The position numbers and the translations under genes were made by a program. Below the pieces are notes generated by a model. The model did no database searches. It had not been told where the DNA came from and was given only the letters and a program-made list of their open reading frames with translations. From CALKZN01 sp964633815 (GTDB lineage: Bacteria > Pseudomonadota > Gammaproteobacteria > Arenicellales > Arenicellaceae), in the NCBI GenBank assembly GCA_964633815.1, contig CAZWHW010000014.1, positions 1 to 44,821 on the forward strand: a stretch of DNA of 44,821 nucleotides. The letters run 5' to 3'. Shown here piece after piece: positions 35,417 through 44,748 of the stretch (positions are counted from its first letter, which is position 1; each line of letters starts with the position of its first letter).

Positions 35417-36409
35417 TTAAAAACGCATCATGTTTTGTAGCCAATATAGACCGTATTGAGCCAGAAAATTACTAGATGGGGATAAATTCTCTTTAGTAAC
35501 ATCCTGCCATAAAACACCTGACTGATTACGTAGCCATGTTAATTGACGTTTTGCTAATTGACGGGTCGCGATAATACTCTTTTCATTGATTGAATCAAGC
35601 GTTTCTTGGTTTTCTATGCCGTTAATATATTGTCGATAGCCAATCATTCTAAAAGCTGGAATATCTTTTGGGTATTGCTGCAGCAACGTATCAATCTCTT
35701 TATCTAAACCTTGTTCCATCATTATTTTAAAACGATGCTCGATTCGTGAATGCAACACCTTTCGATTGTTATGATAAACCGCTATTTTAAGAATAGGATT
35801 ATTAATCAGTGGCTCAGAGCTTGTTTTATCCGTTACAGGCTGGCCGGTTAAGATATTAATTTCAAGTGCGCGTTCAATTCTTTGTGGGTCATTGATATGA
35901 ATTCGCTTAGCACTTTTTGGATCTAGTTCTTCTAGCTTCTCGTGCATTGCAGGCCAACCTTTTACAGTGGCTTCTTGTTCGATTTGTTGGCGAATATGCG
36001 AGTTTTTCTCTGGCAAATCGGGCAAGCCATTTTCTAAAGCTGAAAAATAAAACGAAGTCCCCCCAACTAAAATGGGTATGTTGCCTCTAGCAATAATTTC
36101 AGGAATTAGTTTTTTTGCATCTTGGCAGAAATCAGCCGCAGAATACGTTTGATTAGGGTTGCGTATATCAACTAAATGGTGAGGATATTGTTTTAGAAAA
36201 TCTCGATTTGGTTTAGCTGTACCAATATCCATTCCACGATAAACCAATGAGGAATCAACGCTAACCAATTCCGCCGGCATATGATTTGACATCAACGCCG
36301 CGATATCTGTTTTGCCAGTGGCCGTCGCACCCATTACAAAAATGATCGGAACAGTGTCAACTGTTGCATCTTTAATCTTATCTGACCAATCGCTTAAGTT
36401 TTCAGACAT
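35417..36409 (-). CDS. miaA: tRNA dimethylallyltransferase
   Basis: Adds an isopentenyl group to A37 of tRNAs reading codons that begin with U. The P-loop is GATATGKT (27-34), followed by the conserved VSVDSSLVYRGMDIGTAKP, with IRNPNQTYSAADF, GGTSFYFSAL and IERALEI later. At 330 residues with a roughly 20-residue N-terminal extension it is normal. It follows mutL by 18 bases. Confidence 0.97.
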   Translation of the reverse strand: MSENLSDWSDKIKDATVDTVPIIFVMGATATGKTDIAALMSNHMPAELVSVDSSLVYRGMDIGTAKPNRDFLKQYPHHLVDIRNPNQTYSAADFCQDAKKLIPEIIARGNIPILVGGTSFYFSALENGLPDLPEKNSHIRQQIEQEATVKGWPAMHEKLEELDPKSAKRIHINDPQRIERALEINILTGQPVTDKTSSEPLINNPILKIAVYHNNRKVLHSRIEHRFKIMMEQGLDKEIDTLLQQYPKDIPAFRMIGYRQYINGIENQETLDSINEKSIIATRQLAKRQLTWLRNQSGVLWQDVTKENLSPSSNFLAQYGLYWLQNMMRF

Positions 36410-36427
36410 ATCAGGTATTTGTTTGAG

Positions 36428-38353
36428 CTACTGACCTCGTTGAAACCAGCTATCGATTTGTTTTAATTTAAATTCCATCCACGTTGGTCTGCCATGATTA
36501 CATTGCCCGCTTCTTTCTGTGACTTCCATCTGCCTAAGCAAGGCATTCATCTCATCAATGCTAAGTTTTCGATTTGCTCTGACTGAACCATGGCATGCCA
36601 TACTAGATAATACTTCATGTATGGTTTCTTCAATACGATGACTATTGCCAAGCGTTAAAAGATCCGCCAATACATCACGAACCAATTGAGCAATATCTGC
36701 ATTTTGTAAAATATCAGGTACAGCTCTGACCACTAACGTTTCATCACTTAAGCGTTCAATTTGCAATTTAAGTTGATCAAATACATCATTTTGTTGCTCC
36801 CAGGCATTAACCTCTGCTTGGGTGACAACCACAGTCACAGGCACTAGTAGTGGCTGTTGTTGAATTTTTTCAGTAGATAGTTGCTGCTTAAGTTTTTCAT
36901 AAGTAATACGTTCATGAGCAGCATGTATGTCGACTAAAATTAAACCTTGTTGATTTTGCGCAAGTATATAAACACCATGTAATTGAGCTAACGCAAATCC
37001 TAGTGGCGGCGTTTCTTCGCCACGATCATTATTTTCATACGCTAAATTGTTATCATTTTCAGCCAGCTTTGCAAAATCCGGTTTCTGCGGATATTGATTG
37101 TTTCCTTTATATTGAAATGAACCACTACTTTGCGTATTGCTGCTTTGTGCATTAAAAGGCGCATTTGAAGTAGTTATCCCTTTAGCTACAACTGAGGAGT
37201 CATTCGTCGAACTATCTTGAAATTGTAAACTCGCTGCATTTTCAGCTGGTGTTGGATTGTTTAAGCGTCCAAAAGATTGTTGCTGCGTTGGATAAGGTGT
37301 GGGCTTTTCCATTCGCATTTGTTCAGATATTTGTAGCGCGGGTTGCTCCGTTGCACTAGCTTGTACATAAGGCTTAATTGTTCGATATAAAAATTGATGA
37401 ATTTCATGACTTTCACGAAATCGAACCTCATGTTTCGTTGGGTGCACATTGACATCAACTGCGGCTGGATCCATGGTCAAGCTCAACACATAGACTGGGT
37501 GCCTGCCATGAAAAAGCACATCTTGAAAAGCTAAACGAATGGCATGCATGATGGTTTTATCTCTAATTAATCGTCCATTGAGATAAAAATATTGCATATC
37601 TGCTTGGCTTCGGGAAAAACTCGGCAGTCCTACCCAGCCAGTTAATGATTTGCCATTAACAACTTCACTTAGAAAACGGCTATTTTCAGTGAAGTTTTTC
37701 CCGCAAATATCTTGTACCCGACGACCATCACTCATGTCAGCAGGTGCTAGGTTTAATACTATTTTGCCATTATGAGAAAAACGGAATGCTGTTTTTTGGC
37801 TAGCTAAAGCCATTTGCCTGACCAGTTGCGTAATATGCTTGAGTTCAGTTGTTTCCGTTTTTAAAAACTTGCGCCTAACAGGAGTGTTATAAAATAAATC
37901 TAACGTTTCTATGGTTGTGCCAATAGGATGGGCAACAGGTTTGGGTTTTGAAATTTGGTTATTACCCTCACTTGACACTTGCCAAGCTTCATCGCTTTGT
38001 GGCGTCCTTGATGTCAGAGTTAATCGGGTGACTGAAGCGATACTTGGTAATGCTTCACCACGAAAACCAAGTGTTGCGATTTGATGTAAGTCGTCCATGC
38101 TAGAAATTTTGCTGGTCGCATGCCGAGATAACGCTAAGGCTAGATCTTGTTTGCTAATTCCTTGGCCATCGTCTGTGACTTTTATACGTTTGATACCGCC
38201 ATTTTCAGCATCAATATGAATTATTCTTGCACCTGCATCCAGAGCATTTTCGATCAATTCTTTTAAGATTGATGCAGGTCGCTCGATAATTTCACCAGCA
38301 GCAATCTGATTGATCAGTTTAGGATCAAGGGCTTTAATTTTCGGTTTACTCAT
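36428..38353 (-). CDS. mutL: DNA mismatch repair protein MutL, endonuclease-type
   Basis: Coordinates mismatch repair after MutS. An N-terminal GHKL ATPase (IAAGEIIERPASILKELIENALDAGA, DDGQGI, TLGFRGEALPSI) is joined by a long Ser/Gln/Asn-rich linker to the C-terminal domain. That domain has a DIHAAHERITYE motif at about 475, an ACHGSVRAN segment at about 586 and CNHGRPTW at about 618. Together these match the metal-dependent nicking site of MutL from bacteria without MutH, although the usual Q of DQHA is I. 641 residues is typical. Confidence 0.95.
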   Translation of the reverse strand: MSKPKIKALDPKLINQIAAGEIIERPASILKELIENALDAGARIIHIDAENGGIKRIKVTDDGQGISKQDLALALSRHATSKISSMDDLHQIATLGFRGEALPSIASVTRLTLTSRTPQSDEAWQVSSEGNNQISKPKPVAHPIGTTIETLDLFYNTPVRRKFLKTETTELKHITQLVRQMALASQKTAFRFSHNGKIVLNLAPADMSDGRRVQDICGKNFTENSRFLSEVVNGKSLTGWVGLPSFSRSQADMQYFYLNGRLIRDKTIMHAIRLAFQDVLFHGRHPVYVLSLTMDPAAVDVNVHPTKHEVRFRESHEIHQFLYRTIKPYVQASATEQPALQISEQMRMEKPTPYPTQQQSFGRLNNPTPAENAASLQFQDSSTNDSSVVAKGITTSNAPFNAQSSNTQSSGSFQYKGNNQYPQKPDFAKLAENDNNLAYENNDRGEETPPLGFALAQLHGVYILAQNQQGLILVDIHAAHERITYEKLKQQLSTEKIQQQPLLVPVTVVVTQAEVNAWEQQNDVFDQLKLQIERLSDETLVVRAVPDILQNADIAQLVRDVLADLLTLGNSHRIEETIHEVLSSMACHGSVRANRKLSIDEMNALLRQMEVTERSGQCNHGRPTWMEFKLKQIDSWFQRGQ

Positions 38354-38383
38354 TTGGTCATAGTACCCTTTTACCGCACTCTT

Positions 38384-40537
38384 TTACCGAACTTTAATGA
38401 TCAAGCGTTGACCGATAAATAATTGTTTCTTTTTCAGTTTGTTCCACTGAATAATATCCGCTTGTTTTACCTTATATTTTAACGCCAAACCCGATAATGT
38501 TTCTCCCGAACGGACTTTATGTTTAATCGTTTTATTTGTTGGAGTTTTCGCTCTATTTGAAATGGTTAATTTTTGCCCAACAAAAATGTTATTTGATTTG
38601 AGATTATTAATTCTTTTCAAATATTTGATAGAAATATTATATCGAGCAGAAATACCGCTGAGATATTCACCGCGTTTAACAATATGTATTTGCGGAGTAT
38701 TGCTTCTCTGACTAGAACTGTTTTGATTTGAAGAGTTGCGATTGGCTGCATTAACAGCAGTATTAATTTTCAGCCGTTGACCAATATAGACGCGGCTGGT
38801 TTTCATATTATTTCGAGTGCGTATAGCCTGCATTGAATCTCCGTAGCGCTGGGCAATAGCTGACAAAGAATCGCCTCTCTTTACGGTATGTCGAATTGTT
38901 TTTGTGCTGGTTCCAGACTGGTTATTTTGTTGCGAACTACCTTGAGGAGCGACGCGCAATTTTTTGCCTTTAACTGCTACATTGCTTTTCAGCTTATTCC
39001 ACTGTTTGAGTTGTTTTAAGCTAATGCCATAACGATTCGCAATTTTTGATAAAGAATCACCACTTCGGACTGTATGAAAAACTGTTCTATTATCTCTATT
39101 GTCAACATCGTCAGAAAAACTAGTATCGATGGAATGATTGCTTGGGGTGATTTGAAAATTAGCATTCCCAACTTGCACGGGATTACGATTGATATAATCA
39201 ACAATACCATCATAGATTTGATTGACTAGTTGCTGTTGGAAACGCTGAGATAGCAAACGCTGTTCTTCTGAGCGATTGGTAATAAAACCGGTTTCAACCA
39301 AAATAGAGGGAATGTCTGGCGATTTAAGCACAGCGAAACCTGCTTGTTCAACCCGTTTGCTATGCAATTTGCCTAGCTTGCCCATTCGTTTCAATACCAG
39401 AGACCCTAGTTCGACACTTTCACTGATTTTATTGGTCAAGGATAAGTCTAGTAATACTTGCGCAAGTTCGTCGTCTTTATCCTTAATACTGACGCCTCCA
39501 ATCAAATCCGCTTGGTTTTGTTTTCTTGCAAGTGCTCTTGCTAATGCACTGGATGCTCCACGTTGCGATAAAGCAAACACTGACATGCCACGTGCTGATT
39601 TGTTCAACGCCGCATCCGCATGAATAGATACGAACAGGTCTGCATTGGCTTTTCTAGCAAGCGCTATTCGATTGCCTAATTTAACAAAATAATCGCCTGT
39701 TCTAATCAAAACTGCGCGCATGCCTTTGGTATTGTCTATTTTTCGAGCTAGTCGCTTGGAAATCGCTAAGGTAATATTTTTTTCTCTAGAACGAGATCCT
39801 AGTGCACCTGGATCTTCACCGCCGTGGCCTGCATCGACAGCAATAATAATTTGTTTTTTTATTTGCGGAAGTTGCGCGTAATTTTGTGTGGCATTGGCAN
39901 NNNNNNNNNNNNNNNNNNNNNNNNNNNNNNNNNNNNNNNNNNNNNNNNNNNNNNNNNNNNNNNNNNNNNNNNNNNNNNNNNNNNNNNNNNNNNNNNNNNT
40001 GGCATTGGCAGTGGTTGATGGTGTGCTAGCTTGTTGTTGAGTTTCAGGTATTTGAGTGTCTGCGGTTTTTTTAATATCAAATAAATCCACAACTAAGCGA
40101 TGACCATATAGCTGGTTAGGTGCTAGCTGAAAATTCTTCATTTCTAGCGTTTTTTTGATAGGAATCACCACACGAAAACGTCCATCATTTAGCTGACCTG
40201 CACGAATTTGATTTATCCGTGTATTATTTTCGTTGCTAGGGATTTTCCCTTTCAGACTAGCTTTATTAAAATCAATAACGTAGCGACTAGGTTGTTGTAA
40301 CAACGAAATATTGAAATCAGCTTTTTCCGACATATCAAAAACTAGCCGGGAATGATCGGGAGCATGCCAAATACGAACGCCTTTAATATCGGCGGTTTGA
40401 GCCATTGCAACATTAACGCAGATAAGGCTCAGAAATAGCATTGTAAACATAAACAGGCTAATGCTGACTAACTTTGGTTGTCGCGGATTCACTTTATTTT
40501 GCGTATAAAAAATTAAAAAAACAGTCAAATTATTCAT
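38384..40537 (-). CDS. amiB: N-acetylmuramoyl-L-alanine amidase, AmiB-type, with AMIN and four LysM domains (interrupted by N gap)
   Basis: A periplasmic zinc amidase that splits septal peptidoglycan during division. A signal peptide (cleavage near AMA|QT, about 46; a GTG at codon 16 would give a more usual length), AMIN domain (about 47-150), Amidase_3 with AVDAGHGGEDPGA, E of REKN, VSIHADA, VETGFITN, and four LysM repeats (about 486-715). The 100-N gap (39900-39999) lies in the linker before the catalytic domain. Both gap edges hold the same 11 bases, and joining them keeps the frame. The start overlaps the tsaE stop (TAATG). Four LysM is more than the one or two usual in gammaproteobacteria. 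Confidence 0.92.
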   Translation of the reverse strand: MNNLTVFLIFYTQNKVNPRQPKLVSISLFMFTMLFLSLICVNVAMAQTADIKGVRIWHAPDHSRLVFDMSEKADFNISLLQQPSRYVIDFNKASLKGKIPSNENNTRINQIRAGQLNDGRFRVVIPIKKTLEMKNFQLAPNQLYGHRLVVDLFDIKKTADTQIPETQQQASTPSTTANAXXXXXXXXXXXXXXXXXXXXXXXXXXXXXXXXXXANATQNYAQLPQIKKQIIIAVDAGHGGEDPGALGSRSREKNITLAISKRLARKIDNTKGMRAVLIRTGDYFVKLGNRIALARKANADLFVSIHADAALNKSARGMSVFALSQRGASSALARALARKQNQADLIGGVSIKDKDDELAQVLLDLSLTNKISESVELGSLVLKRMGKLGKLHSKRVEQAGFAVLKSPDIPSILVETGFITNRSEEQRLLSQRFQQQLVNQIYDGIVDYINRNPVQVGNANFQITPSNHSIDTSFSDDVDNRDNRTVFHTVRSGDSLSKIANRYGISLKQLKQWNKLKSNVAVKGKKLRVAPQGSSQQNNQSGTSTKTIRHTVKRGDSLSAIAQRYGDSMQAIRTRNNMKTSRVYIGQRLKINTAVNAANRNSSNQNSSSQRSNTPQIHIVKRGEYLSGISARYNISIKYLKRINNLKSNNIFVGQKLTISNRAKTPTNKTIKHKVRSGETLSGLALKYKVKQADIIQWNKLKKKQLFIGQRLIIKVR
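39900..39999. other. Assembly gap (100 N) inside amiB
   Basis: Exactly 100 N. The 11-bp sequence TGGCATTGGCA is found at both edges (39889-39899 and 40000-40010), so the true gap may be zero, or a small repeat may be collapsed. Confidence 0.99.
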
Positions 40538-40971
40538 TAATGCGGAAATTCGAATTTAATCACTCTGCCAACATTGGGCATTGTTTGATACGTGATATCA
40601 ATGATCATGTCAGCTTGCGGCAAATAGCCTGTACCTTTTTCTGGCCACTCAACAAATAAAATACTCTTACTAGATAATAAATCAGCCAAGCCTAACATAG
40701 TAATTTCTTCTGGATTGTCTAGGCGATATAAATCTAGATGAGCAACATCAAAATGTTTGGTTGGATATTGATGAATTAGATTATAGGAAGGACTTGAAAC
40801 GACTTCTTGATAGTCAAAGAATTGCAATATGCCCTGTACTAAAGTTGTTTTTCCGGCACCTAAGTCACCGTTCAGGTAGATAACGCTTGGCGAAATGATA
40901 TGGTGCGCAATCTGTTGACCACATAAATGCATTTCGCTGGAGTTTTGGGCTATAAATTGATTTTTTTCCAT
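40537..40971 (-). CDS. tsaE: TsaE, tRNA threonylcarbamoyladenosine (t6A) synthesis ATPase
   Basis: The ATPase of the TsaBDE complex that makes t6A37 in tRNAs reading ANN codons. Walker A GDLGAGKTTL (35-44), SPSYNLIHQY and the LFVEWPEKG motif are intact. 144 residues is typical. It heads the minus-strand superoperon tsaE-amiB-mutL-miaA-hfq, with its stop overlapping the amiB start by one base. The nnr/yjeF gene that often sits next to it is missing. Confidence 0.95.
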   Translation of the reverse strand: MEKNQFIAQNSSEMHLCGQQIAHHIISPSVIYLNGDLGAGKTTLVQGILQFFDYQEVVSSPSYNLIHQYPTKHFDVAHLDLYRLDNPEEITMLGLADLLSSKSILFVEWPEKGTGYLPQADMIIDITYQTMPNVGRVIKFEFPH

Positions 40972-41102
40972 CTAGGCTTTGGTGATAAAACCAGTTTTTT
41001 GTGACTCGAAGAATAGCAAAAAAATCAACTAAGTATTAATAAAAAATGGTTTATTATTTTGAATATAATATAAGTGAAACCAACCTATCCTTTATCATTG
41101 TT

Positions 41103-42167
41103 ATGTCACAACATTATCCAGCCAACCTTCAAACAAAAATTCAAAGCTTAGCTTTAGAATTAGGTTTTGATGCGGTGGGTTTTAGTGATGTAGATTTGCT
41201 CGAACATGAAACACATTTACAAGAATGGTTGAGCAAAGGTTTTCATGGTGAAATGGATTATATGCAGCGCCACGGAACCAAGCGTTCGCGACCTGAAGAA
41301 CTTGTCACTGGAACCTGTTCAGTGATTTCAGTTCGTCTGGATTATCTGCCTGAAAATAAAGAAGACAGTGAAGCAGCACTTAAAAACTCAGATATAGCGT
41401 ATATTTCACGCTACGCTTTAGGCCGCGATTATCATAAATTAATGCGGAATCGTTTACAGAAACTTGCTACACAAATTCAAACATTAGTTGGTGAGTTTGG
41501 CTATCGCGTATTTTCAGATAGTGCGCCAGTTCTTGAAAAAGCTTTGGCCGAAAAGTCTGGATTGGGCTGGATTGGTAAGCACAGTAATGTGATTCAAGAA
41601 AAAACTGGGTCATGGTTTTTTCTAGGCGAAATTTATACTGATTTACCACTTTCGACGAGCAATAAGTCTGAAAATCATTGCGGTAGTTGCACAAAATGTA
41701 TTGATGTCTGCCCAACACAAGCTATCGTGGCCCCCTATCAAGTTGATGCTAGGCGTTGTATTTCTTACTTAACGATTGAGCTCAAGGGTTCAATTCCAAT
41801 AGAGTTTCGTGAAGCTCTTGGTAATCGTATTTATGGTTGTGATGATTGTCAACTTATCTGCCCTTGGAATAAATTTGCACAATTAACACAAGAGCCTGAT
41901 TTCGCTCCAAGGCACCAATTAGATCAGCAAACATTACTATCTTTATTTGCTTGGGATGAAGTTACTTTTTTAAAAAAAATGGAAGGTAGTGCAATTAGGA
42001 GAATTGGTTATGAATCCTGGCAGCGTAATTTAGCTGTTGCTATTGGAAATGGAACTCCAAGCCAGTTAGCAATAGAGTTGTTAACCAAAAAACTTGAAAG
42101 CTGTTCAATAATGGTTAGAGAGCACGTTGAATGGGCGCTAAAGCAATTGAAAAATGCTTGTTACTAA
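41103..42167 (+). CDS. queG: Epoxyqueuosine reductase
   Basis: A cobalamin-dependent iron-sulfur enzyme that reduces epoxyqueuosine to queuosine in tRNA. Two ferredoxin-type clusters are visible: CGSCTKCIDVCP and CDDCQLICPWN, plus RYALGRDYHKLM and SDSAPVLEKALAEKSGLGWIGK of the family. An upstream ATG at 41046 would add 19 residues that do not match the family; MSQHYPANLQTKIQSLALELGF from 41103 does, giving 354 residues, close to the usual length. It is divergent from tsaE, the known arrangement. Confidence 0.95.
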   Translation: MSQHYPANLQTKIQSLALELGFDAVGFSDVDLLEHETHLQEWLSKGFHGEMDYMQRHGTKRSRPEELVTGTCSVISVRLDYLPENKEDSEAALKNSDIAYISRYALGRDYHKLMRNRLQKLATQIQTLVGEFGYRVFSDSAPVLEKALAEKSGLGWIGKHSNVIQEKTGSWFFLGEIYTDLPLSTSNKSENHCGSCTKCIDVCPTQAIVAPYQVDARRCISYLTIELKGSIPIEFREALGNRIYGCDDCQLICPWNKFAQLTQEPDFAPRHQLDQQTLLSLFAWDEVTFLKKMEGSAIRRIGYESWQRNLAVAIGNGTPSQLAIELLTKKLESCSIMVREHVEWALKQLKNACY

Positions 42168-42178
42168 AAGGTGTTTAA

Positions 42179-43054
42179 TTAAATAGAATTTTTAAGGCGA
42201 ATTTCTAATTCTATTTTATGCAGACCCATCAATGTATTCGCTAATTGCGCATAATATTGGATCTTTTTTTGCACATTTTTTGGCAGTTTTGTAATCTCAG
42301 GCATAAATTCGGATTGCTTTACGGAGACCACACCCATTGTCCAAGCTTCAGCTATGAGTGGAAAGTCATCATTAAAATGATGATATTGACGCTGATATTT
42401 TTGTTTGAGTTGTCGATTTAACCATAACAAACCATCTACGTTGATGTTCTTTGATTTTGTTTCAATAAATTCAGGCCGATTGCGACGAATATATTCATCT
42501 GCACTACGAATATATTTCAAGTCATCCTCTACTTTTATCCAGTCTTCTTGTTTTAATTTTGCATGGTTCAAATATAAGCCTCTAAGCACCAAAGATAATC
42601 GTTCTAAATGATTACTTTGATGTTTAATTAGTTGACTTATTTTTATATATTTCTTTTTGAATATGCCATTTTTTAATGCCATTTCTTCGGCAATTAAACG
42701 AGTTATTTCAGCTCTGGTAGCAGCACTCATTGACATGAAGCTAAACACTGATACATATTCACTATAACTACGTTTGAATACTTCTTTTAAACGGCGTTCT
42801 ATTAATATAAATTGAGAATGATTGATCCCCCAAATGTAATTAATTAACTCAGAGTCTTTGGCCACAAAATATTCGATCGATTTTTCAGCTAATTCAAGAA
42901 TCTTATTGATTTTAGTCTTATCCGATAAAACCGTTTGGAAAGTTTCTAATGTAACTGTTTCAGATGATATGGTTTGTGATAATTCTGCCTCAATTAGGCT
43001 ATTGCCCATTTGCAAGAACGAAGGCCCATAATCATCTTCTGTGTAATCATTCAT
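42179..43054 (-). CDS. Hypothetical helical protein
   Basis: A 291-residue, mostly charged protein predicted to be alpha-helical; no signal peptide, membrane helix, or catalytic motif. An acidic N-terminus (MNDYTEDDYGP) precedes alternating basic and acidic helices with several conserved-looking aromatic residues (YIWGINHSQFILIERRLKEVF, AWTMGVVSVKQSEFMPEITKLP). I do not recognise it. It lies between queG (convergent, 11-base spacing) and orn (121 bases), the place where relatives usually have nothing, so it may be lineage-specific. It is oriented like orn but has its own upstream region. Confidence 0.65.
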   Translation of the reverse strand: MNDYTEDDYGPSFLQMGNSLIEAELSQTISSETVTLETFQTVLSDKTKINKILELAEKSIEYFVAKDSELINYIWGINHSQFILIERRLKEVFKRSYSEYVSVFSFMSMSAATRAEITRLIAEEMALKNGIFKKKYIKISQLIKHQSNHLERLSLVLRGLYLNHAKLKQEDWIKVEDDLKYIRSADEYIRRNRPEFIETKSKNINVDGLLWLNRQLKQKYQRQYHHFNDDFPLIAEAWTMGVVSVKQSEFMPEITKLPKNVQKKIQYYAQLANTLMGLHKIELEIRLKNSI

Positions 43055-43175
43055 TGTAAAAAAAAATTACTATTCTTTTTAGCTTAAATCTGTTTATATA
43101 ATTTATATTATTTTTAAGTAACTTGCACGTAGAATTCAATCCTCTTTATCAAGTTATTTTTTAATAAATAATCAT

Positions 43176-43727
43176 CTAATAGTCTTCTTCAAACATAAAC
43201 TGTTTATAAAAACGTAATTCTTCAATGGATTCACGAATATCATCAATAGCTTTATGCGTCGAACGTTTACTGAAATTTTGTAAAACCTCTGGATTCCAGG
43301 ATTTAAATAATTCTTGCACTGAGCTTACATCAATGTTGCGGTAGTGCAACCAATCGCTTAGTTCAGGCATATAACGATATAAAAACCGGCGATCCTGACA
43401 AATACTATTACCACATAGGGGCGCCCGCCCTTTCGGGGTAAAACGTTGAATAAAATCTAAGGTTTCAATTTCCGCTTGGCGTTCCGTAATTCTGGAACGT
43501 TTTACCTGATCAGTCAGTCCTGTCTTGCCATGAGTTCGAGTATTCCATTCATCCATCCCATCTAATAATTCTTGCGATTGATGAATAACAATAATTGGAC
43601 CTTCAGCGATCACTTTTAACTCTCTATCCGTAATAATCGTCGCCATTTCAATAATTCGATCATGCTCAGGGTTTAAACCCGTCATTTCCAAGTCCATCCA
43701 AACTAAATTATTGTAATCTTGCGCCAT
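43176..43727 (-). CDS. orn: Oligoribonuclease
   Basis: A DEDDh 3'-5' exonuclease that finishes RNA decay by hydrolysing dinucleotides, and pGpG from c-di-GMP turnover. The catalytic set is visible: D12 and E14 in WMDLEMTGLNP, an aspartate in SICQDRRFLYRYMPEL, and the H..D pair in HKAIDDIRESIEEL. At 183 residues it is standard. A second nucleotide-cycling link in the window is PilZ, although its PilZ does not bind c-di-GMP. Confidence 0.97.
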   Translation of the reverse strand: MAQDYNNLVWMDLEMTGLNPEHDRIIEMATIITDRELKVIAEGPIIVIHQSQELLDGMDEWNTRTHGKTGLTDQVKRSRITERQAEIETLDFIQRFTPKGRAPLCGNSICQDRRFLYRYMPELSDWLHYRNIDVSSVQELFKSWNPEVLQNFSKRSTHKAIDDIRESIEELRFYKQFMFEEDY

Positions 43728-43766
43728 TATTATATTTCCAATTGTTTTTGTTAAATCAATGAACGA

Positions 43767-44369
43767 CTATATTTTTTGTCGGTCACGTAAAGCTTGCGCC
43801 ACTGTTGCTTGATCCATATATTCCAGCTCACCACCAACTGGAACGCCTCGAGCAAGCCGGCTAACGGTTAAATGTGGGAATTGATCTTGCAGTAATGCAT
43901 ATAAGTAATCAGCGGTCGTTTCGCCTTCTGCAGTTAAATTTGTCGCAATCACGACTTCTTGTAAGGCTGAATCTGACAACCTTTTTATTAAACGTTTTAT
44001 GGCGAGTTTTTCAGGCCCAATTCCATCAAGTGGTGATAAAGCACCCATTAAAACGAAATACAGACCTTCAAATGCCGCAACTTGCTCAATTGCAGATAAG
44101 TCAGCAGGAGTTTCAACAATACATAAAATATGCTTATTACGTTTGTCAGATTGACAAATCTCGCATATAGATAATTCCGACAAAGTATTACATAAATTGC
44201 AATGCGAGATCGTATTCAATGCAGTTTGTAATGCCTCAGAAATAGCTTCGGCGCCTGCTCGATCACGTTCTAACAAATGAAATGCCATTCGCTGAGCCGT
44301 TTTAGGTCCAACACTTGGGAGACACTTTAATGCATTTTGTAAAGCTTCAATGGCTTTGGCATTCGACAT
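43767..44369 (-). CDS. recR: Recombination protein RecR
   Basis: A RecFOR mediator for gap repair. A helix-hairpin-helix (LKCLPSVGPKTAQRMAF), a C4 zinc finger (C57, C60, C69, C72 in HCNLCNTLSELSICEIC), a Toprim domain (ILCIVETPADLSAIE) and the C-terminal segment ARGVPVGGELEYMD are present. 200 residues is exactly typical. It lies 36 bases after ybaB in the usual dnaX-ybaB-recR order. Confidence 0.97.
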   Translation of the reverse strand: MSNAKAIEALQNALKCLPSVGPKTAQRMAFHLLERDRAGAEAISEALQTALNTISHCNLCNTLSELSICEICQSDKRNKHILCIVETPADLSAIEQVAAFEGLYFVLMGALSPLDGIGPEKLAIKRLIKRLSDSALQEVVIATNLTAEGETTADYLYALLQDQFPHLTVSRLARGVPVGGELEYMDQATVAQALRDRQKI

Positions 44370-44405
44370 TTAGGTTATAACTGCTGACTAATAAGCATAA
44401 AATAC

Positions 44406-44723
44406 TTAGAATGGCATTCCTGGTATGCCACCGAGACCACCAGCAATACCTGACATTTTTTCTTCAGTAGTTGATTCAACCTTTTTAACCGCATCATTGA
44501 CTGCAGCAGCAATTAAGTCCTCAACTATCTCTTTGTCATCTTCAAAAAGTTCTTGATCAATACTAACTTTACGAACGTCATAACGGCAAGTCATAGTCAA
44601 ATTCACTAAGCCACCACCAGCACTGCCTGTAACTTCTATTTCAGCAAGTTCTGATTGGGCTTTCTTCATATTCTTCTGCATCGCTTGCGCTTGCTTCATT
44701 ATATTGCCTAAACCACCTTTCAT
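44406..44723 (-). CDS. ybaB: YbaB/EbfC nucleoid-associated protein
   Basis: A small DNA-binding protein of the YbaB family. It opens MKGGLGNIMKQAQAMQKNMK and has the conserved EIEVTGSAGGGLVNLTMTC, followed by the EDKEIVEDLIAAAVNDAVKK helix and a GMPGM-like end (GGIPGMPF). 105 residues is typical. It lies 25 bases after the dnaX stop and 36 before recR. Confidence 0.96.
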   Translation of the reverse strand: MKGGLGNIMKQAQAMQKNMKKAQSELAEIEVTGSAGGGLVNLTMTCRYDVRKVSIDQELFEDDKEIVEDLIAAAVNDAVKKVESTTEEKMSGIAGGLGGIPGMPF

Positions 44724-44748
44724 ATCAACACCTTACACTTATAATTTA

